From NCBI RefSeq assembly GCF_000959725.1, contig NZ_CP009322.1, positions 1,426,001 to 1,490,000 on the forward strand: a stretch of 64,000 nt of DNA, read 5' to 3'. Below the pieces are notes generated by a model that was not told where the DNA came from, did not search any database, and was given only the letters and a program-made list of their open reading frames with translations. Source of the DNA: Burkholderia gladioli (GTDB lineage Bacteria; Pseudomonadota; Gammaproteobacteria; Burkholderiales; Burkholderiaceae). The translations under genes and the position numbers were made by a program. Shown here one piece after another: positions 1 to 8,799 of the stretch; the stretch's first letter is position 1; each line of letters opens with the position of its first letter.

Positions 1-1
1 C

Positions 2-1069
2 GTGCCGGGCGTGGTGGACGCGCGCATCCAGCAGTCGCAGCAAAGCCCGGCCTTCTCGGTCGACGTCGATCGCACCCGCGCCCAGTTGCTGGGCATCACC
101 GAGCGCGACGTGACCAACAGCCTGGTGGTGAACCTGGCCGGCTCCAGCCAGGTGGCGCCCACCTACTGGCTGAACCCGGCCAACGGCATCTCCTACCCGA
201 TCGTGATGCAGACGCCGCAGTACAACCTCGACACGCTGGCGGCGCTGCAGAACCTGCCGATCTCGGCCACCGGCGCGAACGCCGCCGCGGCCGGCAACGC
301 CACCCAGATCCTCGGCGGCCTGGCCACCATCCGTCGCGCCGACATCAACTCGATCGTCAGCCAGTACAACATCCAGCCGATGGTCGAGATCTTCGCGACC
401 ACCCAGGATCGCGACCTGGGCTCGGTCTCGCGCGACATCAACCGGATCGTCTCGGCGCATGCCAAGGAACTGCCGCGCGGCTCCAGCGTGGCCCTGCTCG
501 GCCAGGTGCAGACCATGAACGCCGCGTTCGGCGGCATGCTGTTCGGCCTGCTCGGCGCGGTGGTGCTGATCTACCTGCTGATCGTGGTGAACTTCCAGTC
601 CTGGTCGGATCCCTTCGTGATCGTCACGGCGCTGCCGGCCGCGATCGCCGGCATCATCTGGATGCTGTTCGCGACCCACACCACCATGTCGGTGCCGGCG
701 CTGACCGGCGCGATCATGTGCATGGGCGTGGCCACCGCCAACTCGATCCTGGTGGTCAGCTTCTGCCGCGAATCGCTGGCCGAGCACGGCGACCCGCTGC
801 GCGCGGCGATCGAGGCCGGCTTCACGCGCTTCCGCCCGGTGCTGATGACGGCGCTGTCGATGGTGATCGGCATGGCGCCGATGGCGCTCGGCCTCGGCGA
901 GGGCGGCGAACAGAACGCGCCGCTCGGGCGCGCCGTGATCGGCGGTCTGATGTTCGCCACCGCGGCCACGCTGTTCCTGGTGCCCGCCGTGTTCTCCATG
1001 ATTCATGCGCGCCCGCGCCAGGCGCCCTCTTCCGATATTTCTGAGCAAGGAACCGGCCATGTCGTCTGA
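2..1069 (+). CDS. RND multidrug efflux permease, C-terminal part (5' truncated by window edge)
   Basis: This is the C-terminal third of an inner-membrane AcrB/MexB-type proton-driven drug pump; the reading frame is open to the window edge, so the true start lies upstream. The visible 355 residues begin in the second periplasmic porter/docking region. From about residue 178 come the last five membrane helices, including the stretches beginning MLFGLLGAVVLIYLL and ALTGAIMCMGVATANSILVV. The GxxxxNxI-type loop typical of TM10 is present but altered to ATANS. The stop overlaps the next start by 11 bases, so pump, adaptor and outer-membrane channel form one operon. Substrate cannot be told from this fragment. 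Confidence 0.93.
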   Translation: MPGVVDARIQQSQQSPAFSVDVDRTRAQLLGITERDVTNSLVVNLAGSSQVAPTYWLNPANGISYPIVMQTPQYNLDTLAALQNLPISATGANAAAAGNATQILGGLATIRRADINSIVSQYNIQPMVEIFATTQDRDLGSVSRDINRIVSAHAKELPRGSSVALLGQVQTMNAAFGGMLFGLLGAVVLIYLLIVVNFQSWSDPFVIVTALPAAIAGIIWMLFATHTTMSVPALTGAIMCMGVATANSILVVSFCRESLAEHGDPLRAAIEAGFTRFRPVLMTALSMVIGMAPMALGLGEGGEQNAPLGRAVIGGLMFATAATLFLVPAVFSMIHARPRQAPSSDISEQGTGHVV

Positions 1070-2267
1070 AGCTTCCCGTCCACGATCGGTCTCCCGCCGC
1101 CGGCTGCGCACCGCCGCCGTGGCGGGCGTGGTGATCGCCGTGGCGATCGTGGCCGCCGGCATCGCGGTACGCGCCCATGACGCCTCGCGCGTGCGCGCCT
1201 GGACCGACACCAATGCCGTGCCGACCGTGCGCGTGATCGCCGTGTCGCGCGCCGACGCCGGGCCCGCGCTGAACCTGCCGGGCCGGCTCGAGGCCTGGTC
1301 GAGCGCGCCGATCCTGGCGCGCGTGAGCGGCTACCTGAAGTCCTGGCAGTACGACATCGGCTCGCACGTGAAGAGCGGACAGGAACTCGGCGTGATCGAG
1401 ACGCCCGAGGTCGACCAGCAACTGCTGCAGGCGCGCGCCGACCTGGAGAGCGCGCGTACCAATGCCTCGCTGGCCGAGATCACCGCCAAGCGCTGGCAGT
1501 CGCTGCTGGGCTCGGATGCCGTTTCCAAGCAGGACGTCGACCAGCGCACCAGCGACTACGCGGCCCGCCGCGCCGCGGTGGACTCGGCGCTGGCCAACGT
1601 CAACCGGCTGGTCGCGCTGAAGGGCTTCGCGCGGCTGGTGGCGCCGTTCGACGGCGTGGTGACCGCGCGGCGCACCGACGTGGGGGCGCTGGTCAATGCC
1701 GGCGGCTCGACCGGCGAGGAACTGTTCACCGTGTCGGACGTGACGCGGCTGCGCGTCTACGTGCAGGTGCCGCAGAACTACGCGCCGAGCGTGCGGCCCG
1801 GCACCGACGCGACGCTGACCGTGCCCGAGTACCCGCAGCGCAAGTTCGTCGCCAAGGTGGTGGCCGCCTCGGGCGCCGTCAATCCGCAATCGGGCACCAC
1901 GCTCGTGCAGCTGGTGGTGGACAACCGGGACGGCGCGCTGCTGCCGGGCGCCTTCGCCAACCTGGCCTTCGCGCTGCCGGCCTCGGCCGATACGCTGCGC
2001 GTGCCGGCCAGCTCGATCCTGTTCGACGCGCAGGGCACGCGCGTCATGACGGTGGGCGCCGACGGGCATATCCACTACCGTCGCGTGAAGATCACGCGCG
2101 ATCTCGGCACCCAGGTGGAGATCGCCGACGGGATCGGGGCCGGCGAGCGGATCGTCGATACGCCGCCCGACGGGCTCGCCGACGGCGATGCGGTGCACAT
2201 CGCGACCGGCGGCAACGCAGGCAATGGCGGCAACGCCGACGGCGGCGCCCAGAGGGCCCGTTCATGA
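1059..2267 (+). CDS. RND efflux periplasmic adaptor (HlyD/MFP family)
   Basis: This is the membrane-fusion subunit that links the RND pump to the outer-membrane channel. I chose the ATG at 1059, which has AAGGA about eight bases upstream, over a longer frame. The 402-residue product starts with a basic stretch and one membrane anchor (about residues 15-36). A lipoyl/barrel-sandwich half follows (SAPILARVSGYLKSW, then GQELGVIETPEVDQQ), then an alpha-hairpin rich in Ala/Gln, the second lipoyl half (LVAPFDGVVTARRTDVG) and beta-barrel and membrane-proximal domains. It lacks the lipobox seen in AcrA/MexA, so it is probably anchored by its helix. It overlaps both neighbours. Confidence 0.95.
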   Translation: MSSEASRPRSVSRRRLRTAAVAGVVIAVAIVAAGIAVRAHDASRVRAWTDTNAVPTVRVIAVSRADAGPALNLPGRLEAWSSAPILARVSGYLKSWQYDIGSHVKSGQELGVIETPEVDQQLLQARADLESARTNASLAEITAKRWQSLLGSDAVSKQDVDQRTSDYAARRAAVDSALANVNRLVALKGFARLVAPFDGVVTARRTDVGALVNAGGSTGEELFTVSDVTRLRVYVQVPQNYAPSVRPGTDATLTVPEYPQRKFVAKVVAASGAVNPQSGTTLVQLVVDNRDGALLPGAFANLAFALPASADTLRVPASSILFDAQGTRVMTVGADGHIHYRRVKITRDLGTQVEIADGIGAGERIVDTPPDGLADGDAVHIATGGNAGNGGNADGGAQRARS

Positions 2268-3745
2268 AGCGGCCGATGTCCCGTCTGACGCTGCTGGCGG
2301 CCGCGCTCGCGCTGGCCGGCTGTTCGCTCGCGCCCGACTACAAGGTGCCGCCGGTGCCGGCCTCGGTGGCCTATCGCACGGTGGGCCCCTGGGCGCCGGC
2401 CCAGCCGTCCGACCAGATCCCGCGCGACGCCTGGTGGCAGGCCTATCGCGAGCCGGCGCTCGACGCGCTGGAAACTCGCCTGCTGGCCAGCAACGCCGAC
2501 CTGGCCGCCGCGCTCGCGCATTACGCGCAGGCGCGCGCCTTCGTCTCGCAGCAGAGCGCGGCGGAGCTGCCGCGCGTCTCGGCCACCGCCAGCCCGACGC
2601 GCAACCGCCAGTCGGACACGCGGCCGCTGCGCGGCGCCGGCAGCCCGAACGAGTACAACGCCGTCTCGCTGGGCGGCGAGATCGACTACGAGCTCGATTT
2701 GTGGGGCCGCGTGCGCAACACGGTGGCGGCGGCCAAGGACGAGGCGCAGGCCACCAAGGCCGATCTCGCCTCGGTGCAACTGAGCCTGGAGGCGCAGCTC
2801 GCGCAGAGCTACCTGCAACTGCGCGGCCTGGATCGCCAGACCAAGCTGCTCAATGACACGGTGGCGGCCTTCCAGCGCGCCCAGCAGCTCACGCAGCGGC
2901 TGCACGACGCCGGCGCCGTATCGGGCCTCGACGTGACGCGCTCCACCGCGCTGCTGGCCGACGCGAAATCGCAGCTCACGCAGAACCTTGCCCAGCGCGC
3001 GCTGAACGAACACGCGATCGCGGTGCTGGTGGGTGCCTCGGCCTCGGACTTCCGGGTCGAGACCTCGGCGGCCGACGTGGTGCTGCCGCCGGTGCCGGTG
3101 GGCGTGCCCTCGACCCTGCTGCAGCGGCGCCCCGACATCGCGGCGGCGGAGCGGCGCGTGGCGGAGTCGAATGCGCGGATCGGGGTGGCGCGCGCCGCCT
3201 ATTTCCCGCAGATCACGCTCAGCGCCCAGGGCGGGCTGCAGAGCTCGAACTACACGAACTTCTTCAGCGCGCCGAACTTCTTCTGGTCGGTCGGGCCGTC
3301 GATCGCGCAGTACCTCTTCGACGGCGGGCTGCGCCGGGCCCAGCTCGATGCCGTCAAGGCCGCCACCGACGAGGCCGCCGCGCGTTACCGCGGCGTCGCG
3401 CTGGCCGCCTTCCAGCAGGTCGAGGACAGCCTGACGCTGCTGCACGACCTGGGCACCGCGCTCGACCAGGAGCGCGAATCGGCCGATGCCGCCCAGCGCG
3501 CCGTCGAGCTGGCGCTGACGCGCTACCAGCGCGGCATCGCCAGCTACCTGGACGTGGTGCAGGCGCAGACCACCGCGCTGAGCACCGAGCGCAGCGTGCT
3601 CGACATCCAGACCCGCCAGTGGGTGGCCAACGTGCAGTTGGTGCGCGCGCTCGGCGGCGGCTGGTCGGACGGGGATCTGGACGACCTGTCGAAGCCGGAG
3701 GCGGCGCCGGCCGTCGCCACGGCGCCGCCGCCCAAGGCGGGCTGA
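2264..3745 (+). CDS. Efflux outer-membrane factor lipoprotein (NodT/OprM family)
   Basis: This is the trimeric outer-membrane/periplasmic channel of the tripartite pump. The first 20 residues form a lipoprotein signal ending in the lipobox LAGC (Cys20), so the mature protein should be acylated. The OMF signature follows (SLAPDYKVPPVP, WWQAY, and two TolC-like repeats). The VPVGVPSTLLQRRPDIAAAE block and the N-A-R-I-G-V-A-R-A-A-Y-F-P segment are diagnostic of the NodT subfamily. Its start overlaps the adaptor stop by four bases (ATGA), indicating translational coupling. A GC-rich hairpin follows the gene. Confidence 0.95.
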   Translation: MKRPMSRLTLLAAALALAGCSLAPDYKVPPVPASVAYRTVGPWAPAQPSDQIPRDAWWQAYREPALDALETRLLASNADLAAALAHYAQARAFVSQQSAAELPRVSATASPTRNRQSDTRPLRGAGSPNEYNAVSLGGEIDYELDLWGRVRNTVAAAKDEAQATKADLASVQLSLEAQLAQSYLQLRGLDRQTKLLNDTVAAFQRAQQLTQRLHDAGAVSGLDVTRSTALLADAKSQLTQNLAQRALNEHAIAVLVGASASDFRVETSAADVVLPPVPVGVPSTLLQRRPDIAAAERRVAESNARIGVARAAYFPQITLSAQGGLQSSNYTNFFSAPNFFWSVGPSIAQYLFDGGLRRAQLDAVKAATDEAAARYRGVALAAFQQVEDSLTLLHDLGTALDQERESADAAQRAVELALTRYQRGIASYLDVVQAQTTALSTERSVLDIQTRQWVANVQLVRALGGGWSDGDLDDLSKPEAAPAVATAPPPKAG

Positions 3746-3752
3746 AACCACG

Positions 3753-3790
3753 CCGCGCGCGCCGGCGATCTCGTCGCCCGGCGCGCGCGG
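3753..3790. terminator. GC-rich hairpin between convergent genes
   Basis: A perfect 13-bp stem (CCGCGCGCGCCGG with its complement) encloses a 12-nt loop just after the efflux operon stop and before the convergent hydrolase gene. There is no T-run on either strand, so it may be a weak or Rho-assisted terminator. Confidence 0.45.
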
Positions 3791-3840
3791 TCGTATCGGG
3801 CCGGGCCCGGGAATCAGGCCGGGGGCCCGGCTCGCAAGCC

Positions 3841-4947
3841 TCAGCGCGGCGTGCCCACCTCGTCCAGCAACTGCACCAGGTACTTGCCCCAGACCTCGGG
3901 ATGCGCCAGCGTCTGGTGGCCATAGGAACCCGCGCCTTCCGGAATCTCCACGAAACGGCCGCCCGGCACCTCGGGCACCAGGCGCTGCATCGCGCCGAGA
4001 TCGGTGGCGTTGATCAGGTCGTCCTGGAAGTTGACGGCGAACAGCTTGGCGCGGATCCTGCCGAGCTGCGGCGCGGGATCGTAGTCGGACGAGGAGCGGA
4101 ACCAGTACAGCACGTCGTTGGCGTCGTACTTCGCGTATTGCGCGACGATCGAGTCGTACAGCTTCGTGGCGGCCTCGCGATCGGGCGCGGCGAGCTGCAA
4201 CTGGCGCGGGTTCTGCGTCATGATCGCGAACACCGGCATGGTGCGGATCCACTGCTGCGGCGAGCTGGCGTAATCGCCCTGCTGCCAGCCCGGATCATGC
4301 TCGATGGCGCCCACCACCATCTGCCGCCACAGCCAGTTGCGGCCTGCCATCGCGATCGGCTGCGAGGCGATCGGCATCAGCGCGTCCATCATCGCCGGGT
4401 GCTGCTCGCCCCACAGCCAGGTCTGCATGCCGCCCATCGAGGTGCCCAACACCAGCTTCAGGTGGTCGACCTTGAGCCCTTCCGTGACCAGCCGGTACTG
4501 GCCCTGCACCACGTCGTTGTAGCCGTATTGCGGGAAGCGCGCGCGCAGGCCGTCGCTGGGCTTGCTCGAACCGCCGCGGCCCAGGCCGTCCGGCACGATC
4601 ACGAAATACTTGCTGGTGTCGAGCGGCGCGCCCGGCGCGAACAGCGCCTCGCGCGAACTCTTGGTGAGGAACTGCGCGCCGCTGCCGGTGGTGCCGTGCA
4701 GCAGCAGCACCGCGTTGGTGGCGTGGCCGGCCGCGTCGCGCCGCAGCCGGCCCAGGGTCGTGTAATGGAGCCTGACCTCGGGCAGCACCGAGCCGTCGGA
4801 GAAACGGAAATCGCGGGCGAGGTAGTCGCCTGCCGCTTCGGCCGCGTCCGCCGCCCCGGCGGGCGTCGGCGTCTGCGCGTGGCCCAGCGCGCAGACCGTC
4901 ATCGCGGCGCAGCCCAACAAAATGCTTTTCATGGCTTTCTCTGTCAT
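3841..4947 (-). CDS. Exported alpha/beta hydrolase, homoserine O-acetyltransferase-like
   Basis: An alpha/beta-hydrolase-fold enzyme of the MetX-like group, predicted periplasmic. The start MTEKAMKS gives a Sec signal peptide ending near AHA/QA; an alternative start at MKSILL (4932) is equally possible. Visible motifs are the oxyanion loop LLLHGTTGSG, the nucleophile elbow GTSMGGMQ, an acidic residue in FQDDLINATD and the catalytic His in YGHQTLAHPE. Related exported proteins are usually annotated simply as alpha/beta fold hydrolases. True MetX is cytoplasmic, so methionine synthesis is unlikely here. The substrate is unknown, and the gene appears to stand alone. Confidence 0.85.
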   Translation of the reverse strand: MTEKAMKSILLGCAAMTVCALGHAQTPTPAGAADAAEAAGDYLARDFRFSDGSVLPEVRLHYTTLGRLRRDAAGHATNAVLLLHGTTGSGAQFLTKSSREALFAPGAPLDTSKYFVIVPDGLGRGGSSKPSDGLRARFPQYGYNDVVQGQYRLVTEGLKVDHLKLVLGTSMGGMQTWLWGEQHPAMMDALMPIASQPIAMAGRNWLWRQMVVGAIEHDPGWQQGDYASSPQQWIRTMPVFAIMTQNPRQLQLAAPDREAATKLYDSIVAQYAKYDANDVLYWFRSSSDYDPAPQLGRIRAKLFAVNFQDDLINATDLGAMQRLVPEVPGGRFVEIPEGAGSYGHQTLAHPEVWGKYLVQLLDEVGTPR

Positions 4948-5164
4948 TGCAGGTTCGGGGATCCGTTCGCATCGAATCGGCGTTCCGGCCACGGGTGCCC
5001 GGCGGCATGACAGATGCCGTCCGCCCCGCCGGCCGTTGCTCCAATGTAGCGAAGGCAGGCGGCGGCGGATGGGACAATCTTCCGGTTTTCCTGTACGCGT
5101 TATCGATGCGCGACGAAGCTTTCGGATTTCAGGCCGGCACCGGGCCACGCGGCGGCACCGCCGC

Positions 5165-5548
5165 TCACAGCAACTCGGAAATCTCGATCAGGTTCAGGTC
5201 CGGGTCGCGCACATAGACCGAGCGGATCCGGGCCGTCGCGCCGGTTCGCTCGACCGGGCCCTCGACGATCGGCCAGTTCATGCGCGCCAGGTGCGCGATC
5301 ACCTCGTCCAGCGGCACCGCCGCGATGAAGCACAGATCGAGCGCGCCCGGCACCGGCAGATGCGCCTTCGGCTCGAACTCGGCGCCGCGCACGTGCAGGT
5401 TGATCTTCTGGTTGCCGAAGCGAAACGCCAGGCGCCCGGCGCCGAAGCTCTCGAGCTGCATCTGCAGCACCTCGGTATAGAAATGCCGGCTGGCATCGGG
5501 GTCGACGCAGGTCAGCACCAGGTGGTCGAGATGGTCGATCAGCGGCAT
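5165..5548 (-). CDS. VOC family (glyoxalase/bleomycin-resistance fold) protein
   Basis: A 127-residue single vicinal-oxygen-chelate domain pair. It starts MPLIDHLDHLVLTC with a metal-ligand His, has the RHFYTEVL helix after it, and ends with DPDLNLIEISE, where the Glu is the usual C-terminal metal ligand. AAGGAG lies seven bases before the ATG. The family includes glyoxalases, dioxygenases and resistance proteins, so the reaction cannot be assigned. It is divergent from the GntR regulator, with about 170 bases between them. Confidence 0.85.
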   Translation of the reverse strand: MPLIDHLDHLVLTCVDPDASRHFYTEVLQMQLESFGAGRLAFRFGNQKINLHVRGAEFEPKAHLPVPGALDLCFIAAVPLDEVIAHLARMNWPIVEGPVERTGATARIRSVYVRDPDLNLIEISELL

Positions 5549-5716
5549 GGTCGGGCTCCTTGGGGCGAACAGGATGGCAGGACCGCCATGATGCGGGTTT
5601 TCGGCGCGATCGGCGCCGCTGCCCGCTTCCCGGCCGGGGAACGCTCGCGCCGAACCAGCGTTCCGATCCTGTATCCTTCGCAGGTTCGCGCGTCCAGCCC
5701 AATCCTTGTCAGATCG

Positions 5717-6457
5717 ATGCCAGCCACCCGCCCTTCAGCCGACCAGCCGCTGTATGAAATCGTCCGCGCAGGCATTCTCGAGCGTCTGCGCACCGGCGTC
5801 TGGGCCGCCGGCGAGAAGATCCCCACCGAACCGCAACTGGCCGAGGCATTCGGCGTGGGCATCGGCACCATCCGCCGCGCGGTGGAGGAACTGGTCGCCG
5901 AGCGCCTGCTGATCCGGCGCGCGCGGCTCGGCACCATCGTCGCGAAATTCGCCGACGAACATGCCTTCGACCAGTATTTCAACTTCGTCGACCACACCGG
6001 CGAGACGGTGACGGTGGGCGCGCGGCTGCTGCGTTTCGGCAAGGAGCGCGCCACGCCGGCGCTGGCCTCGATCCTGAAGCTGGAGCGCGGCGCGCGCCTG
6101 GCCAGCGTCGACAACCTGCGCCTGCTCGGCGAGGTGCCGGTGATGCTCGACCATCTGTGGATTCCACTCGACCTGTTCCCGAAGCTCACCGCCGAGCACT
6201 TCGCGGCGCGGCGCGGCTCGATCTACGGCTTCTACCAGGAGCATTTCGGCATCTCGGTGGTGCGCGTGGTGGAGGACCTGGCCGGCGCGGTCGCCGACGA
6301 GAAGGTGGCCGATGCGCTGCAGGTACAGCCCGGCACGCCGGTGCTGCGCGTCGAGCGCACCGCCTATACCTTCAAGGACAAGCCCGTCGAGCATCGCGTG
6401 CGCTTCGTCGAATCGAGCCATTGCGTGTATCGCAACACGCGCGGGCTGCAGGACTGA
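5717..6457 (+). CDS. GntR family regulator, HutC/UTRA subfamily
   Basis: A 246-residue DNA-binding regulator. Residues about 10-75 form the GntR winged helix (IVRAGILERLRTGVW, GEKIPTEPQLAEAFGVGIGTIRRAVEELV). The remainder is a UTRA ligand-binding domain ending with the typical VEHRVRFVESSHCVYR. I chose the ATG at 5717 because it sits directly before the first recognisable helix; the upstream frame extension has no family similarity. It faces the two MmgE/PrpD genes across a shared terminator and is a candidate to bind the palindromes at 8725-8799. That link is an inference. Confidence 0.9.
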   Translation: MPATRPSADQPLYEIVRAGILERLRTGVWAAGEKIPTEPQLAEAFGVGIGTIRRAVEELVAERLLIRRARLGTIVAKFADEHAFDQYFNFVDHTGETVTVGARLLRFGKERATPALASILKLERGARLASVDNLRLLGEVPVMLDHLWIPLDLFPKLTAEHFAARRGSIYGFYQEHFGISVVRVVEDLAGAVADEKVADALQVQPGTPVLRVERTAYTFKDKPVEHRVRFVESSHCVYRNTRGLQD

Positions 6458-6489
6458 AAGACCGCCGCCGCGATGCCTGCGGCGGTCTT
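6458..6489. terminator. Bidirectional intrinsic terminator-like hairpin
   Basis: An 11-bp perfect stem (AAGACCGCCGC with its complement) and a 10-nt loop lie immediately after the GntR stop and before the convergent gene. A-rich and T-rich ends (AAAG on one side, CTTC on the other) fit a two-way terminator. Confidence 0.65.
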
Positions 6490-6506
6490 CGCAAGCAACT
6501 CGCGGC

Positions 6507-7238
6507 TCAGGCCACCGTCGACCACCAGGCGGCCGGCTCGCCGGCAATCCGCGCCGCGTCGAAGCGATAGGCCATCAGCGCCGCCAGGCCGCGCCGCCCG
6601 TCGATCGAGGCCACCGCGCTGGTGAAGCCGTGCTTGGCCACCAGGGCCGATTCGATCGCGTCGGCGGCCGCCTTGCCGATCTCGATGGCTTCCATCGCCT
6701 TGCCCGCGTTGCGCGCGAGCCCCGCCGCCTGGGTCGCCGCCACGCCGAGCGCATGCTGCGCACGCGGCGCGTCGAGCCCCAGCAGGCGCGCCACGGCCAG
6801 CGTGGCCCCCAGCACCCCGATCGAGGACACGAGGTTCCAGCGCGCCCGGTATTCGCTGCTGTCGAGCGCGGCCAGCGTGTGCGTGGCGGCCTCGGTGCCG
6901 ATCGCCACGGCTTCGGCGATGGCCTCGTCCGATGCGCCGAAGCGCTCGCCCGCCGTCAGCGCCGCCGCGACCACCGGCGTCGCCAGCGAGGGCACGGCCT
7001 GCGCCGTCAACTGCGCGCCCAGGCTCCAGGCACGCAGGCGCAGGTCGCTCGACGCGTTCGCCTGCGCCGGCAGCCCGGCGACCGCCGCATCGGCGGAGGT
7101 CGACGACAGGATCGCGCGCGCCTCGGCGATCGCCCGATGGGCCGCCGCGACGGCGGAGCGCGCCTCCTTCGCCAGCGGCGCGAGCGCGAAGCTCACCAGC
7201 GCGGCGGAAACGTCGGAATGGGTGGCGGCCTCATGCAT
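6507..7238 (-). CDS. Half-size MmgE/PrpD-like protein
   Basis: A 243-residue, Ala-rich helical protein resembling only the helical core of the MmgE/PrpD (2-methylcitrate dehydratase-like) family. It has EYRARWNLVSSIGVLGATLAVARLLGLD and an A-L-G-V-A-A-T-Q-A-A-G-L block. In full-length homologues, including the adjacent gene, the first motif contains a His after Trp (GWH); here the residue is Asn. This suggests loss of the usual catalytic residue or a different role, such as a partner subunit. It overlaps the full-length paralogue by eight bases and should be co-translated with it. Confidence 0.75.
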   Translation of the reverse strand: MHEAATHSDVSAALVSFALAPLAKEARSAVAAAHRAIAEARAILSSTSADAAVAGLPAQANASSDLRLRAWSLGAQLTAQAVPSLATPVVAAALTAGERFGASDEAIAEAVAIGTEAATHTLAALDSSEYRARWNLVSSIGVLGATLAVARLLGLDAPRAQHALGVAATQAAGLARNAGKAMEAIEIGKAAADAIESALVAKHGFTSAVASIDGRRGLAALMAYRFDAARIAGEPAAWWSTVA

Positions 7239-8586
7239 GATTCTGGTCCTCGGTGGGAAGGCAAAGTTCGAAAAGCGCGCGCAGGTCGGGCTGGGATTCG
7301 AGATCGCGAACCAGCTCGGCGATCCGTTGCGTGGCGCCGTCGCCGAGGATCGGATCGATCAGCAGCTCGATCTTTTCCCGCAGCTCGTCGTCGGTGAGCG
7401 GGCGCGCCAGGCTGCCGCGCGCGTGCTCGACGTGATGCGCCACGGTGCTGCCGTCCTTGAGCAAGGCCTCGATGAACACCTCGTCGCGATTCACGGCGCT
7501 GTCGGGCACCAGCTTCGTGCGGGCACGCATCGCGCTGACGTCGGGCTGCACCACGCGCGCGTCCTCGTATTGCGCGATCCCGACACGACGGTCGCACAGC
7601 GCCGCCGCGACGCCGTGGATCGCGCTGAAGCGCGCCTGCAGGCCATCCTTGGGCTGCGGGTTGCCCATCAGCTCGGGCACCAGCGGATGGCAGCGCAGCG
7701 TGATCGACTCGATCTCGCCGACCTCGGGAATCCGCGCCGACAGGGCCAGTCCCGCGTCGATCGCCGGGTGGGCAACGATGCCGCAGGGATAAGGCTTGTA
7801 GGTGTTCGACAGCAGTTCCCAGCGCTCGCCCATCGCGCCGTTCATCAACTCGAAATCGACCTTGGTCGACAGCGAGTGCGAATAACCGCCCGGCGCCTCG
7901 AAGACGTCGTCCTCGGCCGGCTGCCCCCGCTGCGCGAGCTGCGCGGCGACGATGCCGTTGGCCGCGGCCTTGCCCGGGTGATAAGGCTTGGTCATGGTGC
8001 CGAAGGCTTCGCGCTGGCCGACGAACATCGAGGCGGCGATGGCCGTCGCGCGGCGAATGCCGTCGACGTCCAGCCCCAGCAGCAGGGCCGCCGTCACGGC
8101 GCAGCCGATCACGCCGCAGGTCCCGGTGATGTGCCAGCCGCGGTCGTAATGCTCGGGCGAGATCGACACGCCCACCCGCAACTGCGCCTCGCAGCCCAGC
8201 GCGAAGGCCGTCAGCGCCTGCGCGCCGCTCGGCTGCGTCGACGGCGCCAGCGCCGTCAGCACGGCGAACACCGAGGCGGCCGGGTGGATCACCGTGGCCA
8301 GGTGCGTATCGTCGAAATCGTCGAGATGGCCCGCGAAGCCGGTGGCCAGCGCGGAGAAATGCAGGTCGGTGCGCTCGCCGCGCCCCGGCACCGGCGCGGC
8401 GGGCTGCGCGCCGATCTCGACGGCGGCGGCGAGGATCGCGTCGACGCCGGGATGGCGCGAGGCGCCGATCGACGTCCCGATCACGTTGATGAGGGAACGC
8501 CGGGCCTCGTCGGCGACCTTCGCAGGCAGCGGCTGCCCCGCAAGTGTGTACAGGCCGTGCGCAAACGCGGCGGCAATGGAACTCAT
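7231..8586 (-). CDS. MmgE/PrpD family protein (2-methylcitrate dehydratase-like)
   Basis: A 451-residue protein with the full MmgE/PrpD architecture: a helical N-terminal domain (LINVIGTSIGASRHPGVDAIL, DFDDTHLATVIHPAASVFAVL, DRGWHITGTCGVIGCAV, a K-P-Y-H-P-G-K-A block) and a smaller C-terminal alpha/beta domain. The HP and GWH histidines are kept. Known members dehydrate 2-methylcitrate or isomerise cis-aconitate. No prpB/prpC or methylcitrate genes are nearby, so the substrate is probably another small carboxylate. The ATG at 8586 has GGAGGAA eight bases upstream. A promoter with flanking dyads precedes it. Confidence 0.88.
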   Translation of the reverse strand: MSSIAAAFAHGLYTLAGQPLPAKVADEARRSLINVIGTSIGASRHPGVDAILAAAVEIGAQPAAPVPGRGERTDLHFSALATGFAGHLDDFDDTHLATVIHPAASVFAVLTALAPSTQPSGAQALTAFALGCEAQLRVGVSISPEHYDRGWHITGTCGVIGCAVTAALLLGLDVDGIRRATAIAASMFVGQREAFGTMTKPYHPGKAAANGIVAAQLAQRGQPAEDDVFEAPGGYSHSLSTKVDFELMNGAMGERWELLSNTYKPYPCGIVAHPAIDAGLALSARIPEVGEIESITLRCHPLVPELMGNPQPKDGLQARFSAIHGVAAALCDRRVGIAQYEDARVVQPDVSAMRARTKLVPDSAVNRDEVFIEALLKDGSTVAHHVEHARGSLARPLTDDELREKIELLIDPILGDGATQRIAELVRDLESQPDLRALFELCLPTEDQNHA

Positions 8587-8724
8587 TCGGACGATTCCTC
8601 CAGACTTTGGCCGACGCGCCGGAGACCCTTTCCCCGGCTCGCATCGGCAAGCAAACACGTCATGAAAAACCGCGCGGGACGACGCGCTTCCCATTCAGGC
8701 GGTGAATCGCCGGATTCGCGGTTT

Positions 8725-8799
8725 CGTCGACACTTGGCGAAATTCTACTTGGCAACACCCGATTAAACCAAGATATTTCAAGTAAAGTGTCGACACTTT
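8725..8799 (-). promoter_or_regulatory. Candidate promoter flanked by two TGTCGACA-type operators
   Basis: At 8784-8799 there is a perfect 16-bp palindrome (AAAGTGTCGACACTTT). A partial copy (CGTCGACACTT) lies at 8725-8735, with dyad centres 63 bp apart, about six helical turns. Between them on the minus strand are TTGGTT (8766-8771) and TAGAAT (8742-8747) with an 18-bp spacer. This places the full site just upstream of the -35 and the half site at the predicted transcript start. The geometry suggests repression by a dimeric regulator, possibly with looping. The cognate regulator is not proven. Confidence 0.6.

Noticed and set aside
2075..4252. A 725-residue open frame opposite the efflux genes
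   Set aside because: It is antisense to clear RND adaptor and outer-membrane factor genes, is Arg/Gly-rich and has no recognisable domain: a high-GC shadow.
3841..4947. Assignment of the exported hydrolase as homoserine acetyltransferase MetX
   Set aside because: It has a signal peptide and no methionine genes adjacent, so only the fold similarity is kept.
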